NCBI GenBank assembly: GCA_001692895.1
Contig: KV748270.1
Span: 64,194 to 128,193, forward strand
From: Cenococcum geophilum 1.58
Taxonomy: Eukaryota; Ascomycota; Dothideomycetes; Gloniales; Gloniaceae
DNA length: 64,000 nucleotides
Direction: 5' to 3'
The position numbers and the translations under genes are program-made. Of this stretch, positions 37,098 to 48,400 are shown piece after piece. Numbering within the stretch: the stretch's first letter is position 1; every line of letters starts with the position of its first letter. The notes beneath the pieces are model-generated. The model saw nothing but the letters and a program-made list of their open reading frames with translations. It had not been told where the DNA came from and did not search any database.

Positions 37098-40026
37098 TAT
37101 ATCTATAGTTACGTTTATATAGCTAATTTAGCGGCTAAGTTATAATTACATAGGCGAGGAGGCCCGTGCGTTTAGCGACTATAGATATTACCCTATATCC
37201 ACAATCGATTTTTAATTGCTAGTAACACCGCGCTCTTAATACCTGTCGAGCGCTATACGTAGAGCCTGCTAAGAGCTTTCTACTTATACTAGAATGGTAA
37301 GAATCGGCTATAGGTTAATAAAGATATTCGCGTTTTAAGTTACACGCCGCCATTATATAAGCACCCTAAAGCACTCTATTAAACTTATACGGCACTAAAA
37401 TAAGCCCCTAGGGGGCTATAGATAAAGGTTTTAATAGAAGACCTCTTAGTATCTTATTAGAAGTTATATATATAACTATTTTAAAGCTTTTTTACCCGCT
37501 TAAAGCCGTTTATAAAGCTGATCTAGCGAGTACTATATTTACTCCTACTGTAGATTAACCTACTATATAGCCGCTTCCTCGCTAACCTTCTAGACCTATA
37601 TAACCCACTTAATTTCCTTAATAACCTTAAGCCGTAGGGAGTACTATTAAACCTCCTTTTACTAGCCGGCCCGCTATTTACTACCCTATTTAGAATCTAG
37701 CACTACTATAGAAGGATTGCCTTCTAGCCCTTTAGTCTACTTACGCTAAAGGGCTTATATAGAGTTTACCGCGCGGCTTATATAGTATATAGGTGGAGAC
37801 CTAGACCTAGGCTCTAGCTAGGACTACGGCTGCGGCTATAGCTGCGGCTATAGTAGCGGCGACGGCGGTGGCGGTAGCGAAGCTATATAGGAAGGAGAGC
37901 CTATAGTGCTTGCCTAGGCGGACATATATCTACTAGATCCCGTAATAGATAGAGCTAAAGGGGCTACTTCTATAGGCGGATATGGGGGGTTAATAGACCG
38001 GCCCTAAGGCTATACTATAGCTGTAGCCGTAGCTATAGCTAAAGGGGCTTCTAGTTAAAATGTAAGGCCTTTAGACGTTAATAATTAAAGCTATAAAGAT
38101 TAGGCCCGCTAAGACTTATTTAGATGGTTTAATAAGCCCTTAACCTTACTAGCTATTTGTTTATATTCGGCGCGTAAAGCCTTTAGTTAGTTAGTAAGGA
38201 GTAGTATAGCTTAGTAGAGAATTAATAGCTAATTTAGGCTTTTCTCCTCTTCCTATAGGCAGGGCTTTAGATTCTACGCGAAGGCCTTATATGCCTTATG
38301 CTGAAAAATAGGGTAGCTCTATACTAAATGGCTTAGGAATATCTTATAGAGGGTTACTAGGTTTTGTAGAATAACCTTACAAAGGTAAAAGAGAAGGTTT
38401 ATAACCCCCATAGCGGTAAGGTTGTTAATTTAGTATAACTATAGGCTAAAACGGCCCTTTTATTTATTTAGTTTGGGCCATATTATTAATAGTAGTATAT
38501 TAGGTAGCGTAATACCCATATAGCGGATTTTAAAGCAGCCTATCTATAAGGGGTATTCTACTATTAACCTTATAAACTTTTATAGGAGAGAGTTTAAGTA
38601 ATAGCCTATTATCTGCTCTTAGTTCTACCTTCTAGCGCGCCAAATCTAGTCCTCGCTAACCCCCTTTAGCTTTACTGTCTTAGTGCTAGCGCTTTACCTA
38701 ATATATGTCTTCTTCTTTAAGAAGACGCCGATATACTAAAAGGCCTTTATAACCTAATCTTGCTACAAGTTATATAAAAGGGCCGCCCTCGCGGTCCCTA
38801 CCGCTCTTAATTAGGCGTATATTATACTATACTAAGCGCCTACTAAAGTCTAGGAACGGCTCTGTATTAAGATCCTAGTAGTATAGGAGATAGAAAGCTA
38901 GCCCGCTAAGTATATAAATAAGCGGCTTCCTATTCTGTAGGGCCCCAATAGTCTTAAGGCGGCTGTACTAGTTCTACTTACCTACGCGTGTAGTAAATAT
39001 TAAGGGTATATAGCGTATAGGGCCTTTACCCTTAAACTTAAAGGTAAATAGATCTAAGATCTCGGCGGAGTATTTATTGCCGCTATAGGTAAGTATATAG
39101 TGGCCTAGTAGGATATTAATAAGTGTGTGGAAGTAGTACTTTAGGGATAAGGCGGCGCCCCTAGCCTAGAGCTTATAGTAAACGCTCTAGAACTTATCCT
39201 CGGTATAGCCGTTAAGGAGGGTATCTCTGCCCTTATTGGCGAACTGCTCTTTCTTACGCTGCGCGTCCCTCCGCTGTAGCGTCTTTAAATACTCCCTAAC
39301 GCTATCCTCCCGCGGAGATAGGTAGCTGTTTATTTCTATAGCTTTCTGCATCTAATAGAGGTCCGTTAGAGTAGTAATATAGCCGTAAACTAATCACTAT
39401 AAGAGCCGCGTCTCCTCTTAGGGTATATTAATATTGGCTTTACGGCTCTTCCCTTTTAAGGGCTGGCTTATAACCTCCTTAACAAGGAAAAGAAGTAGCT
39501 TATCCTCCGTAATGGTATCGCTGTTATAGTACTGCTTCCATTTATAGAAGGCCTAGGGCTAAACAACGCGTTAGTTACGGGCCGCGATGCTTTTAAAAGA
39601 GGGGGGGTATTACCTTAAACTCCTTCTGCTTTAGATTATACGTTAAAGACGTATTCTTAGGCCTTATGGTATATATAAGGGCGAGGACATACTGCGCGTT
39701 AGCGCGTAATTCGGTATTATTAGCGATATTAATCTCTACGCGGTTGGTTAGCGCTATCTTATATAGTAGGTATAATAGTAGACGTGCTGCTACGATCGAG
39801 GATTAGGTAGGGAGGACTTTTTTATATATACTTAGGGCCCTAATGCCCCTAATTACCCTATGGTCGGGGTTGATTAGCGGCTTAATTAGCGGATGGCCCT
39901 AGATACGCGAATCTCCTTAGCTTGGCGCTGGTGGCGCTGTGGAGATCCTCGAATCTAACCTAGGTAGCTGGCTAAATATATAATTTTTCGGCTAACCGAC
40001 GATTAGCCGGGCCTCTCATACTATAG
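37098..40026 (-). mobile_element. Crypton-type transposon, copy B (2929 bp), tandem with A, degraded
   Basis: Direct head-to-tail repeat of copy A, nearly equal in length, with scattered C/T and G/A differences. It ends in ...CATACTATAG at 40026, after which element Z resumes (AATTAACTTTTTAAC). The heptamer ACTATAG is therefore present at both outer borders of the pair (34159-34165 and 40020-40026). Confidence 0.75.
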
Positions 40027-40216
40027 AATTAACTTTTTAACAAAAAAGGTTAGCAATATCCGCTTGCGGATATACGTATGTCCGCTAATTAATTCTATAG
40101 TCTAAGCTTGCTAAGGTAATAAGCTTGCTAAGGTAAGCTTAGACTAAGAAATCGATTGCGGATATTGGAATATCCGCACCGTCCGCTAAGCTGATTTAGG
40201 ACGGTAATTGTTTTCT
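40027..40216. repeat. Right part of element Z plus palindromic spacer
   Basis: 40027-40105 is the continuation of the Z copy split by the Crypton pair. 40106-40216 holds two adjacent AAGCTTGCTAAGGTAA units and an inverted AAGCTTAGACT, relatives of a CTGAGCTTGCTGAGGTAA motif found at other transposon borders in the window. Confidence 0.6.
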
Positions 40217-43200
40217 TAGTATAAGAGGCCCGGCTAATTGTCGGTTAGCTGGAAAATTATATGTTTAGCTAGCTACCTAGGGTAGATTTAAGGATCTCTA
40301 TAGCGCTATTAGCGCTAAGCTGAGCAGATACGCGTATTAAGGGCTACCCACTAATTAAGCCGCTGATTGACGCCAACCGTAGGGTAATTAGGGCCATTAG
40401 GGCCCTAAGTATATATAAAAAAGTCCTCCCTACCTAATCCTTAATCGCGGTAGCACGTCTACTATTATACCTACTATATAAGATAGCGCTAACTAACCAC
40501 GTAAAGATTAATATCGCTAATAATACTAAATTATGCGCTAACGCGTAGTATATCCTTGCCCTTATATATACTATAAGGCCTAAGAATATATCTATAATAT
40601 ATAATCTAAAGTAAAAGAAGTTTAAGGTAATATCCCCCCCTTTTTAAAAGTATTGCGGCTTATAGCTAACGTATTATCTAGCTCTAGGCCTTTTATAAAC
40701 AAAAGTAGTACTATAATAGCAATACCGTTATAGAGGATAAGCTACTTTTTTTCCTTATTAAGGAGGTTATAAGCTAGCCCTTAAAATGGAAGAGCTATAA
40801 AGCTAATATTAATATACCCTAAGAGGAAACGCGGCTTTTATAGTGGTTAGTTTATAGCTATATTACTACTTTAATAGACCTCTATTAGATATAGTGTAAC
40901 TAACTACCGGACCTTATATATTACCCTATTTTACCTATATTAGCACTACCCTCGTATGTCTTAGATATGTTTAAAATGACTTATAGGCTTTAGAGTTTAG
41001 GGTCTACTTTTATGTATTTATACCACTTAATTTCTATAGATTTATAATTAAGTCGCTCGTTTAATTCCTATATACTGTAAAGCTTATAGTTATAAGCCCG
41101 GCCTGCCTACCGTACTACATCTAATCTATATATTTAGCGCTTATTAAGCAATTAATATGCTACCTTATTTAAGAAGTCACTACTTCTTCTACCTTTATAA
41201 GTGTTTTAAGCTTCTTTTAGGTACCGCTGTTGTACTTATAATTACCTTTATTTACTAAACGGACGGATAATCAAATATTATATTAAATATTGATCGTACT
41301 AAGCCAAACCCGACTAACTATATGACCTACGACTGTATAAGCCCAACCTCCTTTAACCTAGATATATAACCATTTAATAGAGTTAACCTATCTACTATAG
41401 CATAATGACCTTATATAGCGTCTAAGTAAGAGCCTAGCTAGTGTAATAGCCCGAGTATAAAGCTAGAGCGAGATGCTAGAGCATAGAGCTAGAGTAGAAG
41501 CTAGCTTAGATATACTAATAGTAAGAGATAAGGATATTAGGTAGATATAAGGAAGGTACTAAACCAATAGTAGCTAAAGGACTATCGCTAAAACTAGATA
41601 ACCGTTTAAACGACTAGCTAGCGAACACCAGATTAATTCGACTGGATTAATTAAATTAAATATTAAATATTGAATTAAACTAAACTAGAGCCTTAATATA
41701 GGCCTGTTACTAAATTAAATTAAGGCCTCCTAGGGAGGCACTAATACTACAACTAGTCGCAGCCATTACGCTATAGACGCCCTTCCGAAATACTAGCCTT
41801 ATTGGCACTAGCCTTATCGGCACTAGTTATAACAACCGCAACGTCACTAAATTTAACGTCTTAACGTTACTAGAGTTATTAATAACTACCTCTAGATCTA
41901 CCTTAATTATAGCTTATATGGCTACAGCCTAAATAACTACCTTAAATATAGATTAAATCACTATACCTCTTTAAATACAGTCTCCTAAGAGATTAGGGAG
42001 GATGCCTTTTTAAATATAGTTTCCTAAGAGGCTAGGGAGGACATCTCTTTAAATACAGCTCTATATCTAGAGATATAAAGTTAGGGAGATATATTTTAAA
42101 ACAACCCTTTTATTACTCCTGTTTAATACAGTTTCTACCTATATTTTTCTTTCTACAGCTTTAACTACACCGTTAAATCTAGGGGGGTATGTAATCGACT
42201 ACTGGACCTTGCATATTACCCTATTTTACCTACGTTAGCACTACTCTTGTATGTCTCGGATACGTTTAAAATAACTTATAGGCTTTGGAGTTCGGGGTCT
42301 ACTTTTATGTATTTATACCACTTAATTTCTATAGATTTACAATTAAGTCGCTTGTTTAATTCCTATATACTGCAAAGCTTATATATAGAAAGCTATAAAA
42401 ATAAATAGCTACCTATTTCCGTAGAAGGATAGCGTTAAGGAGTACCTAAAGACGCTATAGTAGAGGGACGTATAGTGTAAGAAAGAATAGTTTATTAATA
42501 AAGGCAGAGATACCCTTTTTAACGGCTATACTAAGGATAAGTTCTAGAGCGTCTACTATAAGCTTTAGGCTAGGGGCGCTACCTTATCCCTAGAGTGCTA
42601 CTTCTATACGCTTATTAATATCCTACTAGGCCACTATATACTTACCTATAGTAGTAATAAACTCTCCGCCGAGATCTTAGATCTATTTACCTTTAAATTT
42701 AAGGGTAAAGGCCCTATACGTTATATGCCCTTAATATTTATTATATATATAAGTAAGTAGAACTAGTATAGCTACCTTAAGACTATTAGGGCCCTACGGA
42801 ACAGAAAGCCGCTTATTTATATACTTAGTGGGCTAGCTTTCTATCTTCTATACTACTAAAATCTTAATATAGAGCTATTTCCGGACTTTAATAGTTACTT
42901 AATATAGTATAATATACATCTAATTAAGAGTGGTACTAGGGACTATAAGGTGGCCCTTTTATATAACTTATAGTAAGATTAGGTTATAAAGGCCTTCTAA
43001 TATATTAGCGTCTTCTTAGAGAAGAAGATATATATTAGGTAAAGCGCTAGCGCTAAAACAGCAGAGCTAAAGGGGGTTAGTAAGGACTAGATTTGGTACG
43101 CTAAGAAGTAAAACTAAGAGTTAATAGTAGGCTATTACTTAAACTCTTTTTTATAAGAGTTTATAAGGTTAATAATAGGATACCCCTTATAAATGGGCTG

Positions 43201-44644
43201 CTTTAAAATCCGCTATATAGGTATTACACTACCTAATATACTGCTATTAATAATATAGCCTAAACTAGATAAATAAAAGGGCTATTTTAGCCTGCAGCTA
43301 TACTAGATTAATAACCTTACCGCTATAAGGGTTATAAACCTTCTCTTTTACCTCTATAAGGTCATTCTATAGGACTTAATAGCCCTTTATAAAATATTCC
43401 TAAGCTATCTAATATAAAGCTACCCTATTTTTTAGTATAAGGTATATAAGGCCTTTATGTAAGATTTAAAGCCCTACCTATAGAAAGAGGAAAGCCTAAA
43501 TTAGCTATTAATTCTCTATTAGGCTATATTACTCCTTACTAACTAATTAAAAGCTTTATATACTAAATATAAGTAGATAGCTAGTAAGGTTAAAGGCTTA
43601 TTAAACTATTTAAATAAGTCCTAGTAGGCCTAGTCTTTATAGCTTTAATTACTAACATTTAGAGGCCTTATATTTTAACTAAAAACCCCTTTAGCTATAG
43701 CTATAGTAGTAGCTATAATATAGCCTTAAGGCTAGTCTACTAACCCCCTACGTCCGCTATAAAAGTAGCCCCTTTAGCTCTATCTATTATGGGATTTAGT
43801 AGATATATATCCGCCTAGGTAAGTACTATAGGCTCTTCTTTCCGTATAGCTTTACTACTACTATTACCGCTATTACTACTACCGCCACTACTATAATAGC
43901 TATTGCTGTAGCTATAGCTAGAGCTATAGTCCTAGCTAAAGCCTAGGTTTAGGTCTCTACCTATATACTATATAAGCCGCACGGTAAACTTTATATAGGC
44001 CCTTTAGTATAAGTAGACTAAAGGGCTAAGAGGTAATTCTTTTATAGTAGCGCTAGATTTTAAATAGGGTAGTAGATAGTAGGCTAGCTAACAAAAGGAG
44101 GTTTAATAGTACTCCCTACAGCTTAAGGAGATTAAGGAGATTAAGCAGGTTATATAGGTCTAGAAGGTTAGTAAGGAAGCGGCTATATAGTAGGTTAATC
44201 TATAATAGGAGTAGATATAGTACTTATTAGATTAGCTTTATAAATGGCTTTAAGTAGGTATAAAAGCTTTAAAATAGTTATATATATAACTTCTAATAAG
44301 ATACTAAGAGGTCCTCTATTAAAACCTTCGTCTATAGCCCCCTAGGGGCTTATTTTAGTGCCGTATAAGTTTAATAGGGTACTTTAGGGTGGCGGCGGGC
44401 AACTTAAAACGCGAATATCTTTATTAACCCACGGCCGATTCTTACCATTTTAGTGCAAGTAGAAAGCGCTTAGCAGGCTCTACGCATAGCGCTTGACGGG
44501 TGTTAAGAGCGTGGCGTCGCTGGCGATTAAAAATTGACTGTGGATATGGGGTAACATCTACAGTCGCTGAATGCACGGACCTCCTCGCCCGCGTAATCGT
44601 GACTCAGCCGCTGATTCAGCCATATAAATGTACCTGTGGATATA
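40217..44644 (+). mobile_element. Crypton-type transposon, copy C, inverted relative to A/B, split by a short LTR element
   Basis: Coding is on the plus strand. Removing the 1489-bp LTR element and one target duplication leaves about 2934 bp, equal to copies A and B. The protein frame is readable from about 40370 to 40894 and from 42389 to about 43830. Recognisable blocks include SGLAFYLLYY and AKTAELKGVSKD, and the candidate catalytic region is GYYLNSF near 43130 (family CYLNSLP; putative nucleophilic Tyr). The 44644 end (TATATCC in reverse complement) abuts ATAG and then CAGACC-type sequence, similar to the target of copy A. Confidence 0.75.
40895..42383. mobile_element. Short non-autonomous LTR element (TRIM-like), 1489 bp
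   Basis: Two 194-bp LTRs (40895-41088 and 42190-42383; TGTAA... to ...AGCTTATA) with a perfect 5-bp target duplication TATAG (40890-40894 and 42384-42388). A G-rich tract (AGGGGGGTA) precedes the 3' LTR. The 1.1-kb interior has no RT or gag. It holds about three tandem units of roughly 38 bp (41966-42090). It is inserted into Crypton copy C, so it is younger. The solo LTR at 10327 is from the same family. Confidence 0.85.
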
Positions 44645-45488
44645 CTATTGGTCTGAGCTTCTGAGGTAATGATTTCTATGTGTCTGAGCTTGCTGAGGTA
44701 ATGATCGCAGTACTGCCGCCGGCTGGTTTTGAAGAAATGGAAGACGACTTAGGCGAAGCGTAGAGCTAGTAGGACGACAATAAAGAGACTGGAAATAGAA
44801 GACAATCCTAAGGAAGATTCTTAAGCCGGAAGAAAATTAAGGATACGCCAAGGAAGTTAAGAGGAAAGGTAGCCTAGAAAGGGAAGGAAGTAACTACGGA
44901 AGACGTCACGAAAAAGGCTAAGAGCTTTAATTGATCAAACGACGATATAGAGTCTCAATTGGATAACAAGCGGAAGCCTAATTGAACATCAACAGATTCG
45001 AAAGCTTTGATTTATTATACGACGATGAAGAGTCTTAATTGAACAACGATACGGAAGCTTGACAGATGTAGAGCCCAGATCGGTCGCACGTCTACATGGA
45101 AGCCTTGATTAGTTGTCTACGCAAAGCCTTGGTCGTACGTGCAGTAGATAACACCTTGAGTCAAGCTAGAGTCTTAGTCAAATCTTGATCGATCGGATGC
45201 CGGTCTAAGCCGAATATAAATATAAGATATATAATAAGGGGCTATTAGAACACTTCCGGAGCTTTCGGCTATACTCTCCGAGCTTCGGACTCCCTCGCAA
45301 GCGCGGACAATTATTGTCCACTTCAGACCACAACATAGCCGTGCGTGGGGTTGTCTTGATGCAGTCCTACCGTACAGTAAATGAATGAGGTAGAGGTTTA
45401 CAAGTTTACATCTCCCGTGCTCTTTAACAAACCCTATTCATTCTACCTAATCTAGGAAATATAGAAAATAATCCTGAAATCTAATATT
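44645..45488. other. Transition from transposon block to gene region, no intact gene
   Basis: Begins with two CTGAGCTT(GC)TGAGGTAATGAT units (44654 and 44686). A purine-rich stretch follows. Over about 44930-45060 an imperfect roughly 75-bp tandem repeat contains ACGACGATxxAGAGTCT. The segment 45205-45340 (TATAAATATAAG, then ...GACCACAACA) resembles the promoter and end of an LTR, but no partner or target duplication was found. It also contains the PKS 3' flank. Confidence 0.45.
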
Positions 45489-48400
45489 CTAAGGCGCCTT
45501 CATCAACAGGTATGTATCCTCGCTCTCCTCCGTCTGCTTTGATTCGTGTTTAGCCCGCAGCGCCTCAACAGCAACCTGTCCCAACCGCGCAACTGACCCT
45601 GCATTCATGATTTCGAGTACGCTAATTTCCAGCCCTAAGCTCCGGCGCCACCAGTTCCGGATCTCGATACTCACCAACGAGTCTACACCCATGGCAGAGA
45701 GTGACCGCGTTACATCCAAATCCTCCTCCGGCTGTAACATGAACGAGCAGATCCTGTGGCCTATTTCCTGTGTAAGGAAGTCAAGGCTTGCTTTGTCGTC
45801 TAGAATTGCTAGATCTACCGAAGCCGAGGAGAGAAACTCCTTTAGACCTTCGCTAGCCGTTCCCCCGCTGGTATCTGCTGCTACTTCGAGATTTCTATAG
45901 AGAGCCATGCGGATATCTCGCTTCCAAATGGTTCGGTTACTAGGGTCAGAGAGTGGCCTAGTAGACCTCAATCCGATCGTAAAATGGCTTGGATTGGAAA
46001 ATCCGTCCTTCGATGGCTTCGCAGGTCTCGATTGACTGATTGCCATTTGCATAGCATCAAGAAGATCTTTCTCCTCTAACGTGTGTGCACCTGTGGCACG
46101 GAATTGCTCCAGAACCGCGGGATTCTGGCTAACGTAGCCGACATCCTCCATAACGCCAACATCTATGACAGACGCTGGTAGACCTAGGTAGTGGCGATGC
46201 TGCACGAATGAGTCCAAGAAAGTGTTGGCTGCCGCGTAGTTGGCTTGACCCCATTGGCCCACGATACCAGATATAGAGCTGAAGAGAACGAAGAAATCAA
46301 GCTTCGCGGTTTGAAATGCTCTGTGCAGATTCCAGGTGCCATCAACCTTCGAAGCAAGAGCCGTATCCCAATCTTCGTGTGTTAGCTGGAGCACCGCCCG
46401 GTCCTATGAATCGTCAGTGGGCTGCTGGGAATATCTAGCCTTATCAGGGTTCTTACCCTCAATACCATAGACATTTGGATAACACCGGCGATCGGCCTTG
46501 AACACATGGCGACTGCCCGTTCCACATCATCCAGATTGGCCACGCTCCCTGCCACTGCAGTGATGGTGCAGCCTTGGACCTCAAGCTCCTGGAAAAAGGC
46601 TTTGTCTCCGCTGGATCTTCCCGCTGAGCGAGAAAGATAGACCAAGTGTCGTGCTCCGTTCTCAACCATCCACGTTGAAACAGCACGGCCAAGCCCTCCG
46701 AGGCCCCCTACCAAGAGATAAGACGCTTCTGAGGACAAGGCAAATTTCCGTTGAGCTCTGGCCATAGGCAGCTCATCAGGATCTTCCGGCATCTTCACGA
46801 CTATCTTGCCGATGTGCTGACCCTTCTGCATATACCTGAAAGCTTCTCCAATCCGCCTGGCCTCAAAGACCCTGACTGGGCGGATCGGTTCAATTTCCCC
46901 TTGTCGGTAATATGTAATGCACTGTTCAAGCAGCCTATTCCTTGTCACCAGAAGGTCTTATTTGTTTGGCTCCTGATCATTTGAACTCACCTGTGACATG
47001 CTTCCGGCTTCTCTGCGGCAAGTTGCGCCAGATCCACCCCGAAGAAAGATCGGTTGGACTCGAAGACATCCATACTCAACATTCCATGACCGATGAAGTC
47101 TCGCTTCCCAATCTCAAGCATTTTGCCAAATTTTGCAACGCACTGCCAGGACGCGTGTAGAAGCTCGCCTGACAAGGAATTCAAGACAACATCCACCCCT
47201 CTTCCATTAGTCTCTCGCATGAGATTGGGCAGGAAAGAAGTGCTTCTTGAATCGAAGATACGGTTTCGAGGGATTCTAAAGGTATCAATAAGGTATTGAG
47301 CCTTTTCCTCATTGCCTACTGTTGCATAAATCTTCTCCAATCAGCTATTATTTACCACAAATACAACACTACTTACCTCTGCACCCATCATTCGACAGAT
47401 TTGTATTGCTGCTAGACCCACACCACCACACGCGGACTGAATCAGGACAGTCTGTTTTTCAGTTCTTAGTCAAATGTCTGAATGTAAGAAGCGAATTGTT
47501 TACCTCGCCCTTTTCCAGCCTCCCGACGTTAATCAGGGAGTGGATCACCGTGCTGTATACGCACGGCATGGTGGCAGCGTTTTCAAAAGTAAGGCCATCT
47601 GGGATACGCGCACACAACTTTGCCGAAGTCATCATTCGCGTAGAGAAGCATCCAAGGTCTGAGATGAAGACCCTGTCTCCCACGCTTAAATCTTTGACCT
47701 CCGGTCCGACTCGGCAGACGACGCCAGAACCTTCCAGACCGAGCTTATCTTTCGGCCCATCGACAATCCCCATCGACACGAGTACGTCCTAGACAACCTT
47801 TTCAATGATCGAATGCTAATGGGTTGGCTCTCTACGTACCTTGAAATTCAGTCCAACACAGCGAATACTAACCTCGACTTGATCTCGCACCGGTTCGCCC
47901 ATCTCAATCTGCCCCCAGGAGAGCGAGTCGAGGAGCCCGTATTTCCCGATTTCCAGTCTCTTTGGTGCGCCGACCTCTGGAACGGTACAGAGCTGATCGG
48001 CTGCAGATACCCAGTGATATCTGCTGGTGTGCACTATGCCATTGTACAAAGCATATTCATAGTCCGGATTCAAATCGCCTTCCTTTCGTCGTCTTCGAAA
48101 CTTCTCATAAAGCTTGACCAGTGCTTCCCAAGAGCCCAAGTCGAATCTGTCTACCTCGAAAGTTGCGAAATCCAGCGACAGCTCTGACCTGATTGTCCGA
48201 GCCATTCCTAGGACTAAGCCGTAGCGAGGGTCCTCACATTCTACCTGCGCCCGCTTGGTAACCCAAAGTGTACCCGTGGATTTGGAGTTAGACAAATAGC
48301 ACTGGAAACCACTCAGCTTCTCTCCCGAAATGCTGTCGAAGAATGGGCCCTCCAAATCCAACAACGAGATGACGTCTTGATTGGCCGGAGGAGTCTGCTC

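Noticed and set aside
44870-45340. Solo LTR ending ...GACCACAACA near 45340
   Set aside because: It has a TATA-like box and an LTR-like end, but the only matching 5-bp flank (TAGCC at 44870) precedes a start that is not TG, and no second copy is in the window.
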